Source: Parabacteroides sp. (GTDB lineage Bacteria > Bacteroidota > Bacteroidia > Bacteroidales > Tannerellaceae). From it: DNA of 64,000 bases. The translations under genes and the position numbers were made by a program. The notes under the pieces were generated by a model. That model worked only from the letters and a program-made list of their open reading frames with translations, made no database searches and was not told the origin of the DNA. This document shows, one piece after another, positions 1 to 7,055 of this stretch. Where the stretch lies: positions 21,097 through 85,096 of the forward strand of contig JAHHQS010000002.1 of assembly GCA_020026285.1 (NCBI GenBank). The letters are read 5' to 3'. Within the stretch, counting starts at the first letter, position 1; each line of letters opens with the position of its first letter.

Positions 1-146
1 ATCGTTCATCATGAGGGTGGCATGAAATGTGTAAATGTTTATTTATGTTAACTTTTTCAGAATTGTTTATAAGAGAAATAGAAAAATGGCAGTCTTTTGC
101 CTTTTAATTATACCTCAGTCCGATATTGTCCGGAAAATACCTGACT

Positions 147-188
147 TTTGCAGATAAAAGTCTGCTGTTTACAGATAAATGTCAGTTT
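147..188. repeat. Two-copy 21-bp degenerate direct repeat
   Basis: The units at 147-167 and 168-188 share the core TTT(G/A)CAGATAAA(A/T)GTC with exactly 21 bp period. The first unit also contains a small inverted repeat (GACTTTT and AAAAGTC). The role is unknown. The period equals two helical turns, so a protein-binding array is possible. A similar 21-bp phased pair lies at 42190-42231. Confidence 0.4.
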
Positions 189-447
189 GATATTAATCGG
201 GTTTTGTGCTTTTCTGATTGTCTGTTTTACTGATAGTAGAGCCAACGTGGAAAAATCTGCTCCAGGTACTTTTGCAGGGGAGGAAGAAGCCTCTTTTACC
301 CTGTGATTGTTTGTCTGGAAACAGCTGTCCGGAGTGCAACCAGATGATAACAAAGGGATAAGTCTTGATTTTATTTGCCGAATAATTCGTTTGTTTTCTG
401 GAAAAATTGTAAATTCACCCCGAAAATAAAATCAAGCTATTGAGTTA

Positions 448-473
448 GCAGAGTCCTCAATTCCGTACTCTGC
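448..473. promoter_or_regulatory. Short inverted repeat upstream of the spermidine operon
   Basis: GCAGAGT (448-454) and ACTCTGC (467-473) form a perfect 7-bp inverted repeat with a 12-nt loop, ending about 30 nt before the start codon of the carboxynorspermidine dehydrogenase gene. It could be an operator or a leader hairpin. Nothing else supports a role. Confidence 0.25.
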
Positions 474-502
474 ATGTATAATATTACAAAACTAATAATT
501 TA

Positions 503-1693
503 ATGTCAAAAGTTTTAATTATTGGTGCCGGTGGTGTTGGTACCGTTGTTGCTCATAAAGTCGCAAAAAATGAGATCTTTACCGATATTATGTTAGCAAG
601 CCGTACAAAATCAAAATGTGATCAGATTGCGGCTTCAATTGGCGGTAACCGTATCCAGACAGCTCAGGTAGATGCGGATAGTGTTAAAGATCTGGTTGCC
701 TTGATGCGTTCTTTCCAGCCAGATATTGTTATTAATGTCGCTTTACCTTATCAGGATCTGACAATCATGGATGCTTGTTTGGAATGTGGCGTTAATTATT
801 TGGATACAGCAAACTATGAACCGAAGGATGAGGCTCATTTTGAATATAGCTGGCAGTGGGCTTATCAGGACAGATTTAAAGAAAAAGGGCTGACTGCTAT
901 CTTAGGTTGTGGCTTTGATCCGGGTGTTTCTGCTATCTTTACGGCTTATGCAGCCAAACATCATTTTGATGAAATCCATTATCTGGATATCGTAGACTGC
1001 AATGCCGGTAATCATGGTAAGGCTTTTGCTACAAACTTCAATCCGGAAATTAATATCCGCGAGATTACTCAGAACGGACGTTATTATGAAAACGGACAAT
1101 GGGTGAAGACTGGTCCTTTGGAAATACACAAGACTCTGACTTATCCTAATATTGGTGAAAGAGAATCTTATTTATTGTATCACGAAGAATTGGAATCGCT
1201 GGTTAAGAATTTGCCAACTATCAAACGTGCTCGTTTCTGGATGACTTTCGGACAGGAATATCTGACTCACCTGCGTGTAATCCAGAATATTGGTATGGCT
1301 CGTATTGACGAGGTGGAATACAATGGTGTGAAGATTGTTCCATTACAGTTCCTGAAGGCTGTGTTGCCTGATCCTAAATCATTGGGTGCAAACTATCACG
1401 GACAGACTTCTATCGGCTGCCGTATTCGTGGCATCAAAGATGGTAAGGAAAGAACATATTACATATATAATAATTGCGATCACGAACAGGCATTCAAAGA
1501 AACCGGAACACAGGCTGTAAGCTATACGACTGGTGTTCCTGCAGCTCTGGGTGCAGCAATGTTTGCACGCGGCTTGTGGAAAGGTGCCGGTGTATATAAT
1601 GTAGAACAGTTCGATCCGGATCCATTCTTGGCTGAACTGGGCGAACAGGGTCTGCCTTGGGTTGAAAAGTTTGATCTTGATCTGGAAGTATGA
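503..1693 (+). CDS. Carboxynorspermidine dehydrogenase (synthase), saccharopine dehydrogenase family
   Basis: This is a 396-residue NAD(P)H-dependent enzyme expected to condense L-aspartate-semialdehyde with a diamine (putrescine or diaminopropane) to carboxyspermidine or carboxynorspermidine, the alternative spermidine route used by Bacteroidetes. Seen: an N-terminal Rossmann motif GAGGVG (residues 8-13), the catalytic-domain segment CGFDPGVSAIF near residue 136, and full family length. The next gene is the matching decarboxylase and overlaps its stop codon by 4 bp (ATGA), so the two form a translationally coupled operon. The family also contains saccharopine (lysine) dehydrogenases; the nspC-type neighbour decides for the polyamine role. 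The ATG start at 503 fits the Rossmann N-terminus. Confidence 0.9.
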   Translation: MSKVLIIGAGGVGTVVAHKVAKNEIFTDIMLASRTKSKCDQIAASIGGNRIQTAQVDADSVKDLVALMRSFQPDIVINVALPYQDLTIMDACLECGVNYLDTANYEPKDEAHFEYSWQWAYQDRFKEKGLTAILGCGFDPGVSAIFTAYAAKHHFDEIHYLDIVDCNAGNHGKAFATNFNPEINIREITQNGRYYENGQWVKTGPLEIHKTLTYPNIGERESYLLYHEELESLVKNLPTIKRARFWMTFGQEYLTHLRVIQNIGMARIDEVEYNGVKIVPLQFLKAVLPDPKSLGANYHGQTSIGCRIRGIKDGKERTYYIYNNCDHEQAFKETGTQAVSYTTGVPAALGAAMFARGLWKGAGVYNVEQFDPDPFLAELGEQGLPWVEKFDLDLEV

Positions 1694-2853
1694 TCGATAA
1701 AGACATATTGCTGAACGAATGGGATTTCTCTTCTGTCCCTTCTCCTTGTTATGTGCTGCACGAAGGTATGCTGGCTGCAAACATGGAGGTGATTGACAAG
1801 GTCAGAAAGGCTACTCAGGCTGAAATTATTGTCGCTCTGAAAGCCAATGCCATGTGGAGTATTTTCCCTGAGTTGAAAAAACATTCCGATGGTGCTACTG
1901 CCAGTTCGCTGGCAGAGGCCCGTCTCGTATTTGAGGAATATGGACAGAAAACTCATACTTATGCTCCTGTTTATACAGAACAGGAGATTGATGAGATCTT
2001 GAGCTATAGCAGCCATATTACTTTTAATTCTCTGACTCAGTATGCCCGTTATGCCAGAAAGGCTCATGCAGCCGGAGTGTCTTGTGGTCTGCGTGTGAAT
2101 CCTGAATATTCAACGGTGGAGACGGATCTGTACAATCCCTGTGACCGTGGTTCCCGCCTGGGAATTCTGTCAGAAGACTTGAAGGAATTGCCTGAAGGTA
2201 TTGAAGGGCTGCATTTCCATTCGCTGTGCGAATCACGCCCCGATGATCTGGAGAAGACACTGGAGGCTGTCGAAAAGCGTTTCGGTCGTTTCTTCCATCA
2301 GATTAAATGGCTGAACATGGGAGGCGGGCATCTGATGACTCATGTCGATTATGATGAGAGCGAATTGATTCGTATTTTGAACAGTCTGCAGTCCAGATAT
2401 CCGCATCTGCGAATCATTCTGGAGCCGGGAAGTGCCTTTACCTGGGATACCGGTTGTCTGGTGGCAACCGTAGAGGACAAGGTCTGCAACGGAGGAACAA
2501 ACACCATGATGCTGAATGTATCGTTTGCCTGCCACATGCCCGATTGTTTGGAAATGCCATACAAACCAACTATTTTGGGTGCACACGAACCTGAAGAAGG
2601 AGAGAAGCGATGGAGAATGGGTGGAAACAGTTGTCTGGCCGGAGACTTTTATGGCGACTGGTCGTTCGATGAAGGCAAGGAACCGGAAATAGGAGACAAG
2701 ATCGTTTTCCGCGATATGATTCATTATACCATGGTAAAAACAACCATGTTTAATGGTGTGACTCATCCTTCTATCGGAATATGGAACCCGAAGACCGGTT
2801 TCCGATTAGTCCGTAAGTTCGGTTACGAAGATTACAGGAACCGAATGTCCTGA
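1690..2853 (+). CDS. nspC: Carboxynorspermidine decarboxylase
   Basis: PLP-dependent decarboxylase of the alanine-racemase-fold (group IV) type, 387 residues, which converts carboxy(nor)spermidine to (nor)spermidine in the cytoplasm. Seen: the Schiff-base lysine region VALKANA (Lys51), the glycine-rich MGGGHLMT segment, LEPGSAF, and the C-terminal GGNSCLAGDFYGDW segment that supplies the active-site cysteine from the partner subunit in this fold. It starts inside the stop of the dehydrogenase gene (4-bp overlap), completing the two-step pathway. A long hairpin follows the stop (2872-2953). Confidence 0.92.
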   Translation: MIDKDILLNEWDFSSVPSPCYVLHEGMLAANMEVIDKVRKATQAEIIVALKANAMWSIFPELKKHSDGATASSLAEARLVFEEYGQKTHTYAPVYTEQEIDEILSYSSHITFNSLTQYARYARKAHAAGVSCGLRVNPEYSTVETDLYNPCDRGSRLGILSEDLKELPEGIEGLHFHSLCESRPDDLEKTLEAVEKRFGRFFHQIKWLNMGGGHLMTHVDYDESELIRILNSLQSRYPHLRIILEPGSAFTWDTGCLVATVEDKVCNGGTNTMMLNVSFACHMPDCLEMPYKPTILGAHEPEEGEKRWRMGGNSCLAGDFYGDWSFDEGKEPEIGDKIVFRDMIHYTMVKTTMFNGVTHPSIGIWNPKTGFRLVRKFGYEDYRNRMS

Positions 2854-2871
2854 TCATTATAAAATGGAATG

Positions 2872-2953
2872 AAATCCCCGGAAGTGATAAGTGCCCCCAA
2901 AAGTTAGACACAAAATTTTTAAGGTGCACTTCAAGAACAGCTTCCGGGGATTT
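2872..2953 (+). terminator. 13-bp-stem hairpin with a 56-nt loop after nspC
   Basis: AAATCCCCGGAAG (2872-2884) pairs perfectly with CTTCCGGGGATTT (2941-2953), and a short T-rich run follows. The loop is unusually long and contains GCCCCCAAAAGTTAGACAC (2893-2911), which resembles terminal repeats of IS3-family elements, and a second inner inverted pair AAGTGC (2889-2894) and GCACTT (2926-2931). It may terminate the nspC operon, or it may be a small mobile-element relic with inverted ends. No transposase is present. Confidence 0.5.
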
Positions 2954-2994
2954 TGTCTTTTAGGGAGAAGTCTAAATTTAAAAGCTAAAAGAAT

Positions 2995-3162
2995 ATGAAA
3001 AAGTTATCATACTTTTTATTGGCACTGTACAGCCTTCTTTTTATCTTGGCTATATATTTTTATGTTTGTAACGAAATAAGTACCCCTTCTTTTGTCATAT
3101 TTATCATATCGTCTGTGCTATTCTGTACCTATATAATATATAGTATACGGAGATGGAAGTGA
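2995..3162 (+). CDS. Small two-helix membrane protein (55 residues)
   Basis: An uninterrupted ATG-to-TGA frame encodes a 55-residue basic protein. It begins MKKLSYFLLALYSLLF, has a hydrophobic helix at about residues 5-25, a polar turn (CNEISTPS), a second helix at about residues 33-51 and a basic end (SIRRWK). This positive-out-of-membrane layout suggests an inner-membrane hairpin with both ends in the cytoplasm. I do not recognise the family. It lies alone between the nspC hairpin and the small RNA candidate. Hydrophobic AT-rich DNA can give such frames by chance, so the call rests on layout and charge pattern only. Confidence 0.4.
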   Translation: MKKLSYFLLALYSLLFILAIYFYVCNEISTPSFVIFIISSVLFCTYIIYSIRRWK

Positions 3163-3251
3163 AAGGGGCTTGTTTAAGCGGCTTTTGTGTTAAACAACAC
3201 TAAAATGATACTAAATAATCTTTATAACCATGTTTTATAACATAAAGTTCC

Positions 3252-3331
3252 TATATTTGCACTGTGTTTTTCATGGTATTAGATTTAAGGTTAACAATTG
3301 AGATTGGGTTGTCGTGATGACAGCCTTTTTT
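3252..3331 (+). ncRNA. Small RNA candidate with its own promoter and terminator
   Basis: A strong Bacteroidetes -7 element TATATTTG (3252-3259) is followed about 50 nt later by an intrinsic terminator: GGTTGTC (3307-3313), loop GTGAT, GACAGCC (3319-3325), then TTTTTT (3326-3331). There is no reading frame between them, so the predicted product is a transcript of about 65-70 nt starting near 3264-3266. The body contains GTATTAGATTTAAGGTTAAC. I recall similar bodies recurring in Bacteroidales intergenic regions, but I could not verify this. A clear -33 TTG is not visible. Confidence 0.55.
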
Positions 3332-3381
3332 CGTTTTTAGAGGTATGTGTTTCCATTCTCTTTTTGTTCTCAGAATCTGCT

Positions 3382-3403
3382 TGGTGGAAAAGTTTTTCCA
3401 CCA
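3382..3403. repeat. Perfect 10-bp palindrome
   Basis: TGGTGGAAAA (3382-3391) and TTTTCCACCA (3394-3403) are exact inverted copies separated by 2 bp. With no real loop it is more likely a DNA site for a dimeric protein than an RNA hairpin, although it could also form a cruciform. There is no T-tract, so it is not a terminator. Confidence 0.5.
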
Positions 3404-3430
3404 GGATAGGAAGATAAAAAAGTTCCGTGT

Positions 3431-3444
3431 TTGATAAAAATCAA
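3431..3444. promoter_or_regulatory. FNR/CRP-type palindrome
   Basis: TTGATAAAAATCAA is a perfect match to the classical FNR-box pattern TTGAT-N4-ATCAA. It sits within a wider imperfect inverted repeat (AAGTTCC and GGGACTT). It lies about 350 bp upstream of the AraC-family gene, with a -7-like TTACTTTG nearby at about 3461-3468 but no gene directly downstream. Crp/Fnr-family regulators exist in Bacteroidales; binding here is an inference. Confidence 0.3.
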
Positions 3445-3752
3445 GGGACTTTAATCTTTATTACTTTGTTTTTGTTAAATACTTTTACAAAAAGAGACGG
3501 AGTAAATGGTTGTATTATGATTGTGAGAAAGAACTTTCAGATAAATAGATTTTATGATATTTATGACTCCTGTTTTTTTATGTAAGAGAATAGAGAGAGG
3601 GAAGAACATGCTTAAGCCCCAAAAATGCCTGCCAATAAAAAAAGTATCAAGTTTTTATAGAAAATCTAAATTTAATTTTATCGGCCTGCTTTTTACCGTT
3701 TTTTTTGTCTCTTTTTAAGAGATTCTGTTCTTATTACAATAATTTATGTTTG

Positions 3753-3760
3753 TATATTTG
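3753..3760 (+). promoter_or_regulatory. Promoter -7 element for the AraC-family gene
   Basis: TATATTTG matches the Bacteroidetes -7 consensus TAnnTTTG and lies about 35 nt before the ATG at 3796. No clear TTG is seen at the -33 position. Confidence 0.5.
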
Positions 3761-3795
3761 TAGCTTAAATTTTCTTAAATAGATAAAAGTATAGA

Positions 3796-4665
3796 ATGAA
3801 GCTATTATATGTGAATGAACATATTAATTGTAGTAAATATGCCTCAGATGAAGATGCTCTTATACGAATAGTACAGAAGAAATCTCCGTCTGAAAACTGG
3901 GAAGGACATATTCCTTATTCTTTACTAGTGTATGTGGTGAGTGGATCGATAGTTGTTTCTTGGGAAAACCATCAGAAACGCAAGGCCGTTGCTGGAGAAA
4001 TGCTGTTTCTGCCGAATAATTCGTTTGTATCAGAATCGGGTGATGATTGTTTTGTGACTCTTATCTTCCGGGTTGATATGGATTTGAATATGTGTAATCG
4101 TTTCAATTTGGAAAATCTGTTAAAGCAGACAGATATAACGAAAGATATGTATGATTTTCCGGTACTGAAGGCAAACGACCGTCTGTCTAGATTTTTCAGT
4201 TTGTTGTTAGATTGTCTTTCTGACGGACTTCGCTGTATACACTTCATGCTGGCTAAACGGAATGAACTGCTTCTTCTTTTGCGTGCCTATTATACGAAAG
4301 AAGAGCTTGCATTATTATTTTATCCTATTCTGTCAACAAATCTGGATGTGAAAAATTTCGTGATGTCTAATTATTATAAGGTAAAAGATACTAAAGAACT
4401 GGCTTCACTGGCGAATATGTCGATGGTTACGTTCAACCGACATTTCAAGAAAGTTTTTGGTGAATCGGCTGCCAGATGGTTCGAAAAACAGAAAGCCGAA
4501 AGCATTCTGCGGGAAATTGAACAGACCAACAAGACTTTTCAGGAAATTTCAGACCAATATGACTTTTCGTCACCTTCATACCTGGTTACCTTCTGTAAAA
4601 GGCATTTTAAGAAAACTCCAAAGGAGATTAGAGACAACTTCTTTGATAGAATGTCAAGAAATTGA
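3796..4665 (+). CDS. AraC-family transcriptional regulator
   Basis: The 289-residue protein has an N-terminal cupin-like sensing region (about residues 20-110) and a C-terminal AraC/XylS double helix-turn-helix (about 186-285). Seen: the first HTH with ELASLANMSMVTFNRHFKKV (residues 201-220), and the second HTH with FQEISDQYDFSSPSYLVTFC ending at residue 267, followed by KKTPKEIRD. It stands directly upstream of the pilus operon on the same strand, with a separate promoter between them (4710-4717), which makes it a candidate local regulator of pilus expression. The inducing signal cannot be read from the sequence. Confidence 0.85.
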   Translation: MKLLYVNEHINCSKYASDEDALIRIVQKKSPSENWEGHIPYSLLVYVVSGSIVVSWENHQKRKAVAGEMLFLPNNSFVSESGDDCFVTLIFRVDMDLNMCNRFNLENLLKQTDITKDMYDFPVLKANDRLSRFFSLLLDCLSDGLRCIHFMLAKRNELLLLLRAYYTKEELALLFYPILSTNLDVKNFVMSNYYKVKDTKELASLANMSMVTFNRHFKKVFGESAARWFEKQKAESILREIEQTNKTFQEISDQYDFSSPSYLVTFCKRHFKKTPKEIRDNFFDRMSRN

Positions 4666-4709
4666 AATATTTTGTATCTTTATTGTAATTAGATGTTATT
4701 GTAAAAGCT

Positions 4710-4717
4710 TACCTTTG
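4710..4717 (+). promoter_or_regulatory. Promoter -7 element of the pilus operon
   Basis: TACCTTTG fits TAnnTTTG and lies about 90 nt before the ATG at 4807. The nearest upstream TTG (4683-4685) is 24 bp away, longer than the usual 19-21, so the -33 box is weak and an activator may be needed. I see no inverted repeats flanking it, so there is no sign of an invertible (phase-variable) promoter. Confidence 0.4.
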
Positions 4718-4806
4718 CAAGGTCAAAAGGAAAATAAAAGAGAAAATATACTTTATTTAATGTAAGGCACTTGAATTTTCTCTTTCTAAACTTGATTGTT
4801 GAGATT

Positions 4807-5343
4807 ATGTATAGAAGGTTAATATTTGGACTGATTTTTATTTGGATCATAGGATTAAGGTTGTCTGCACAGGACGTGGCACTCAAAACCAATGTCCTTT
4901 ATTGGATGACAACAACTCCTAATGCAGCAGTGGAGGTGGCTTTCAGTAAGAAAGTTACAGCCAATATTGCAGCAGCATATAATCCATGGACATTTTCTAA
5001 TGGCAAGAAGATGCGTTTCTGGATGGTACAGCCGGAAACTCGTTATTGGTTATGTGAAAAGTTTGAAGGCCACTATTTGGGCGTGCATCTCCATGCCGCT
5101 CAATATTATGGGGGATTTAGTAAGAAACGTTATGATGGCTATCTTGCAGGAGGTGGCTTTTCTTATGGTTATAACTGGATTTTGTCCCCACATTGGAATA
5201 TGGAAGCTTCTATAGGTATAGGTTATGCCCGTCTCTGGTATAAAGAGAGTGAGCGTATCTATTGTGAGAAGTGTTATGAAAATAAAACTAAAAACTATGT
5301 AGGCCCTACTCAGGTCGCATTCTCTTTTTCTTATATTTTTTGA
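4807..5343 (+). CDS. DUF3575 family protein, first gene of the pilus operon
   Basis: A 178-residue exported protein with a Sec signal (IFGLIFIWIIGLRLSAQ) that reads on into DVALKTNVLYWMTTTPNAAV, typical of DUF3575, a family usually found at the head of Bacteroidetes type V pilus loci. Aromatic, alternating strands and the C-terminal aromatic end FSFSYIF suggest a small outer-membrane beta-barrel. The ATG at 4807 is chosen over an in-frame TTG at 4771 because the signal peptide starts there. The next gene follows after 29 bp. The exact role in pilus biogenesis is not known. Confidence 0.75.
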   Translation: MYRRLIFGLIFIWIIGLRLSAQDVALKTNVLYWMTTTPNAAVEVAFSKKVTANIAAAYNPWTFSNGKKMRFWMVQPETRYWLCEKFEGHYLGVHLHAAQYYGGFSKKRYDGYLAGGGFSYGYNWILSPHWNMEASIGIGYARLWYKESERIYCEKCYENKTKNYVGPTQVAFSFSYIF

Positions 5344-5372
5344 TTTCCGTGGTAAAAATACTATCATTGAAA

Positions 5373-7055
5373 ATGAAAAAAAATACATTATATATCAGGT
5401 GTAATACCGGGATGTTTTTCTCAGGTAGCAGTAAGAATTTGATAAAAGTATTGGGAATTGGCGTTTTGTCTGTGAACTTTCTGATGTCTTGCCGTACTGC
5501 CAATCAGGTGGATACGTTGCGGGTAGTGCCTCAGAAAGCTGCAGTGATGCCTGACGGCAGTGATCAGGTGAAGGTTGACGTCGCTTTTCACATTCCTGAA
5601 AAATATATGACTCGTCGAAGCAGATTGATTATTGTTCCTCAGCTGGTGTCTGGTGATTCTGTCTGTCAGGAATATAATCCTCTTGTGCTGGACGCTTCCA
5701 TTTACCGGAAAAAGGTACAGCGTATGCAGGTGCTCGACGGATATGAAGACCCTTATTTCAAGGATGCGGAGCTTATTGATAACAGAAAGGCTTTTGATAT
5801 CCCTTATCGTGTGGCTCTGAATCTGCCGGACGGTATGGCCGACGGGGAGATCCGTGCGGTTGTCACAACTGACGGTTGTGGTGAATGCACGGGTATAGAC
5901 ACCCTTGATATTGCCGAGGTGAAAGATCCGATGAGTTTTTTTATTCCTCGTATGAAAACGGCTGGACTGAAATCCGAATTCGTGGTACGTCCTAAAATTC
6001 GCGAAGGGAAAGGAGTTGCTAATCTGCAGTTCCCGATCAACCGTTATGACATACGGATGGATATGGGAAATAATGAGCAGGAAATGAATAAAATGGAGGA
6101 GGCCCTCAAGCCGATTCTGAATGATACGCTGTCGGTTCTCGACCGGCTGGTCATTACTGGTCTGGCTTCGGCCGACGGTTCTTTGGCTCTGAATACAACT
6201 CTTTCGAGAAACAGAGCCTTGTCTGCCAAGACTTGGCTGACTGAAAAGCTGGGGCTTCCTTATAAGATACAGCAACTGATAGCTGTTGAATCACGTCCCG
6301 AAGGATGGCAGCCGGTGCTTGAAGCGATGCGTCAGGCTGGTGACAAGGATTCGGAGGCAGTGGCCGGCATTCTTGAAAAATATGCCGACAGAAATGATGA
6401 TGTTCAGGAATATTATATTCGTCGTCTGCCGGTATGGAACCGTATTAAAGACAGATATCTTCAGAAAAACAGGGTTGTGGAATACCAGTATTCCTATACG
6501 GTAAAAAGTTTTACCACAGACGAACAGTTGTTGTCGCTTTATGAAGTGAGACCTGATGCTTTCAGCGAAGAGGAGCTGCTGCATGTTGCTGCTCTGGTCG
6601 ATACGAAAGAGGAACGGGAAAAGGTTTACCAGACAACCTTGAAGTATTATCCTGACTCGGAGGAAGCTTTGAATAATCTGGCTCTGATTTATCTGGAAGA
6701 GAACAGACCTGCTGAAGCTTGTCAGATTTTGTCTGCAAAGAAAAATCCGGCTGAAGAGGTTCTGATAAATACATTGGCTGTGGCCCTTTACAAGAACGGA
6801 ATGCCGGATAAGGCGGAAGTTTTGCTGGAGAAACATGCTTCACTGGCTGAATCCCGCTATAATCTGGGAGTCATGAAGGCTGTTTCGGGCGATTTTGAAG
6901 AGGCTTACAGGCTGCTGGCTCCGTATGCCGACCTGAATGCCGCCGTGCTGGCTTTGCGTACAGGCAGGATGGAGGAAGCCGGACGTATTTTGGATTTGAT
7001 ACAGGGTAATAATTATAAAGAAGTTGAAAAATTACGAAAAATGTTGAAAAGATGA
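5373..7055 (+). CDS. DUF3868/OmpA-like lipoprotein with TPR tail (pilus assembly)
   Basis: About 560 residues. A lipobox (NFLMSC) gives an outer-membrane lipoprotein, with Cys40 from the ATG at 5373 or Cys27 from an alternative ATG at 5412. The N-terminal third fits DUF3868. The middle (around VITGLASADGSLALNTTLSR and RALSAKTWL) is OmpA-like and probably peptidoglycan-contacting. The C-terminal part contains TPR-type helices (LKYYPDSEEALNNLALIYLE). DUF3575-DUF3868 pairs are standard upstream genes of FimA-superfamily pili and are presumed to be accessory or outer-membrane anchoring factors. It overlaps the next gene by 4 bp (ATGA), so the two are coupled. The first possible start (TTG, 5340) is unlikely. 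Confidence 0.75.
   Translation: MKKNTLYIRCNTGMFFSGSSKNLIKVLGIGVLSVNFLMSCRTANQVDTLRVVPQKAAVMPDGSDQVKVDVAFHIPEKYMTRRSRLIIVPQLVSGDSVCQEYNPLVLDASIYRKKVQRMQVLDGYEDPYFKDAELIDNRKAFDIPYRVALNLPDGMADGEIRAVVTTDGCGECTGIDTLDIAEVKDPMSFFIPRMKTAGLKSEFVVRPKIREGKGVANLQFPINRYDIRMDMGNNEQEMNKMEEALKPILNDTLSVLDRLVITGLASADGSLALNTTLSRNRALSAKTWLTEKLGLPYKIQQLIAVESRPEGWQPVLEAMRQAGDKDSEAVAGILEKYADRNDDVQEYYIRRLPVWNRIKDRYLQKNRVVEYQYSYTVKSFTTDEQLLSLYEVRPDAFSEEELLHVAALVDTKEEREKVYQTTLKYYPDSEEALNNLALIYLEENRPAEACQILSAKKNPAEEVLINTLAVALYKNGMPDKAEVLLEKHASLAESRYNLGVMKAVSGDFEEAYRLLAPYADLNAAVLALRTGRMEEAGRILDLIQGNNYKEVEKLRKMLKR

Larger units (their letters stand above)
1..502. other. Left-edge spacer without a convincing gene
   Basis: No convincing gene. 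Frame 1 is open from the first base to a TAA at 49-51, so the tail of a gene entering from the left cannot be excluded, but 16 codons are too few to judge. The stretch holds a two-copy 21-bp repeat (147-188) and a short inverted repeat (448-473) just upstream of the spermidine operon. The minus-strand ORF across 108-353 reads through the repeat and looks spurious. Confidence 0.5.

Noticed and set aside
108..353. 81-codon minus-strand ORF at the left edge
   Set aside because: It runs through the 21-bp repeat and has no recognisable domain or promoter.
2889..2931. Intact insertion sequence after nspC
   Set aside because: Only a short terminal-repeat-like string is present; there is no transposase and too little space for one.
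4771..4806. TTG start for the DUF3575 gene
   Set aside because: The signal peptide begins at the ATG at 4807, and TTG starts are uncommon in this group. The same reasoning moved the starts of the genes at 5373, 11795, 40478, 42520 and 61165.
4666..4806. Invertible promoter upstream of the pilus operon
   Set aside because: No pair of inverted repeats flanks the -7 element and no recombinase gene is in the window.
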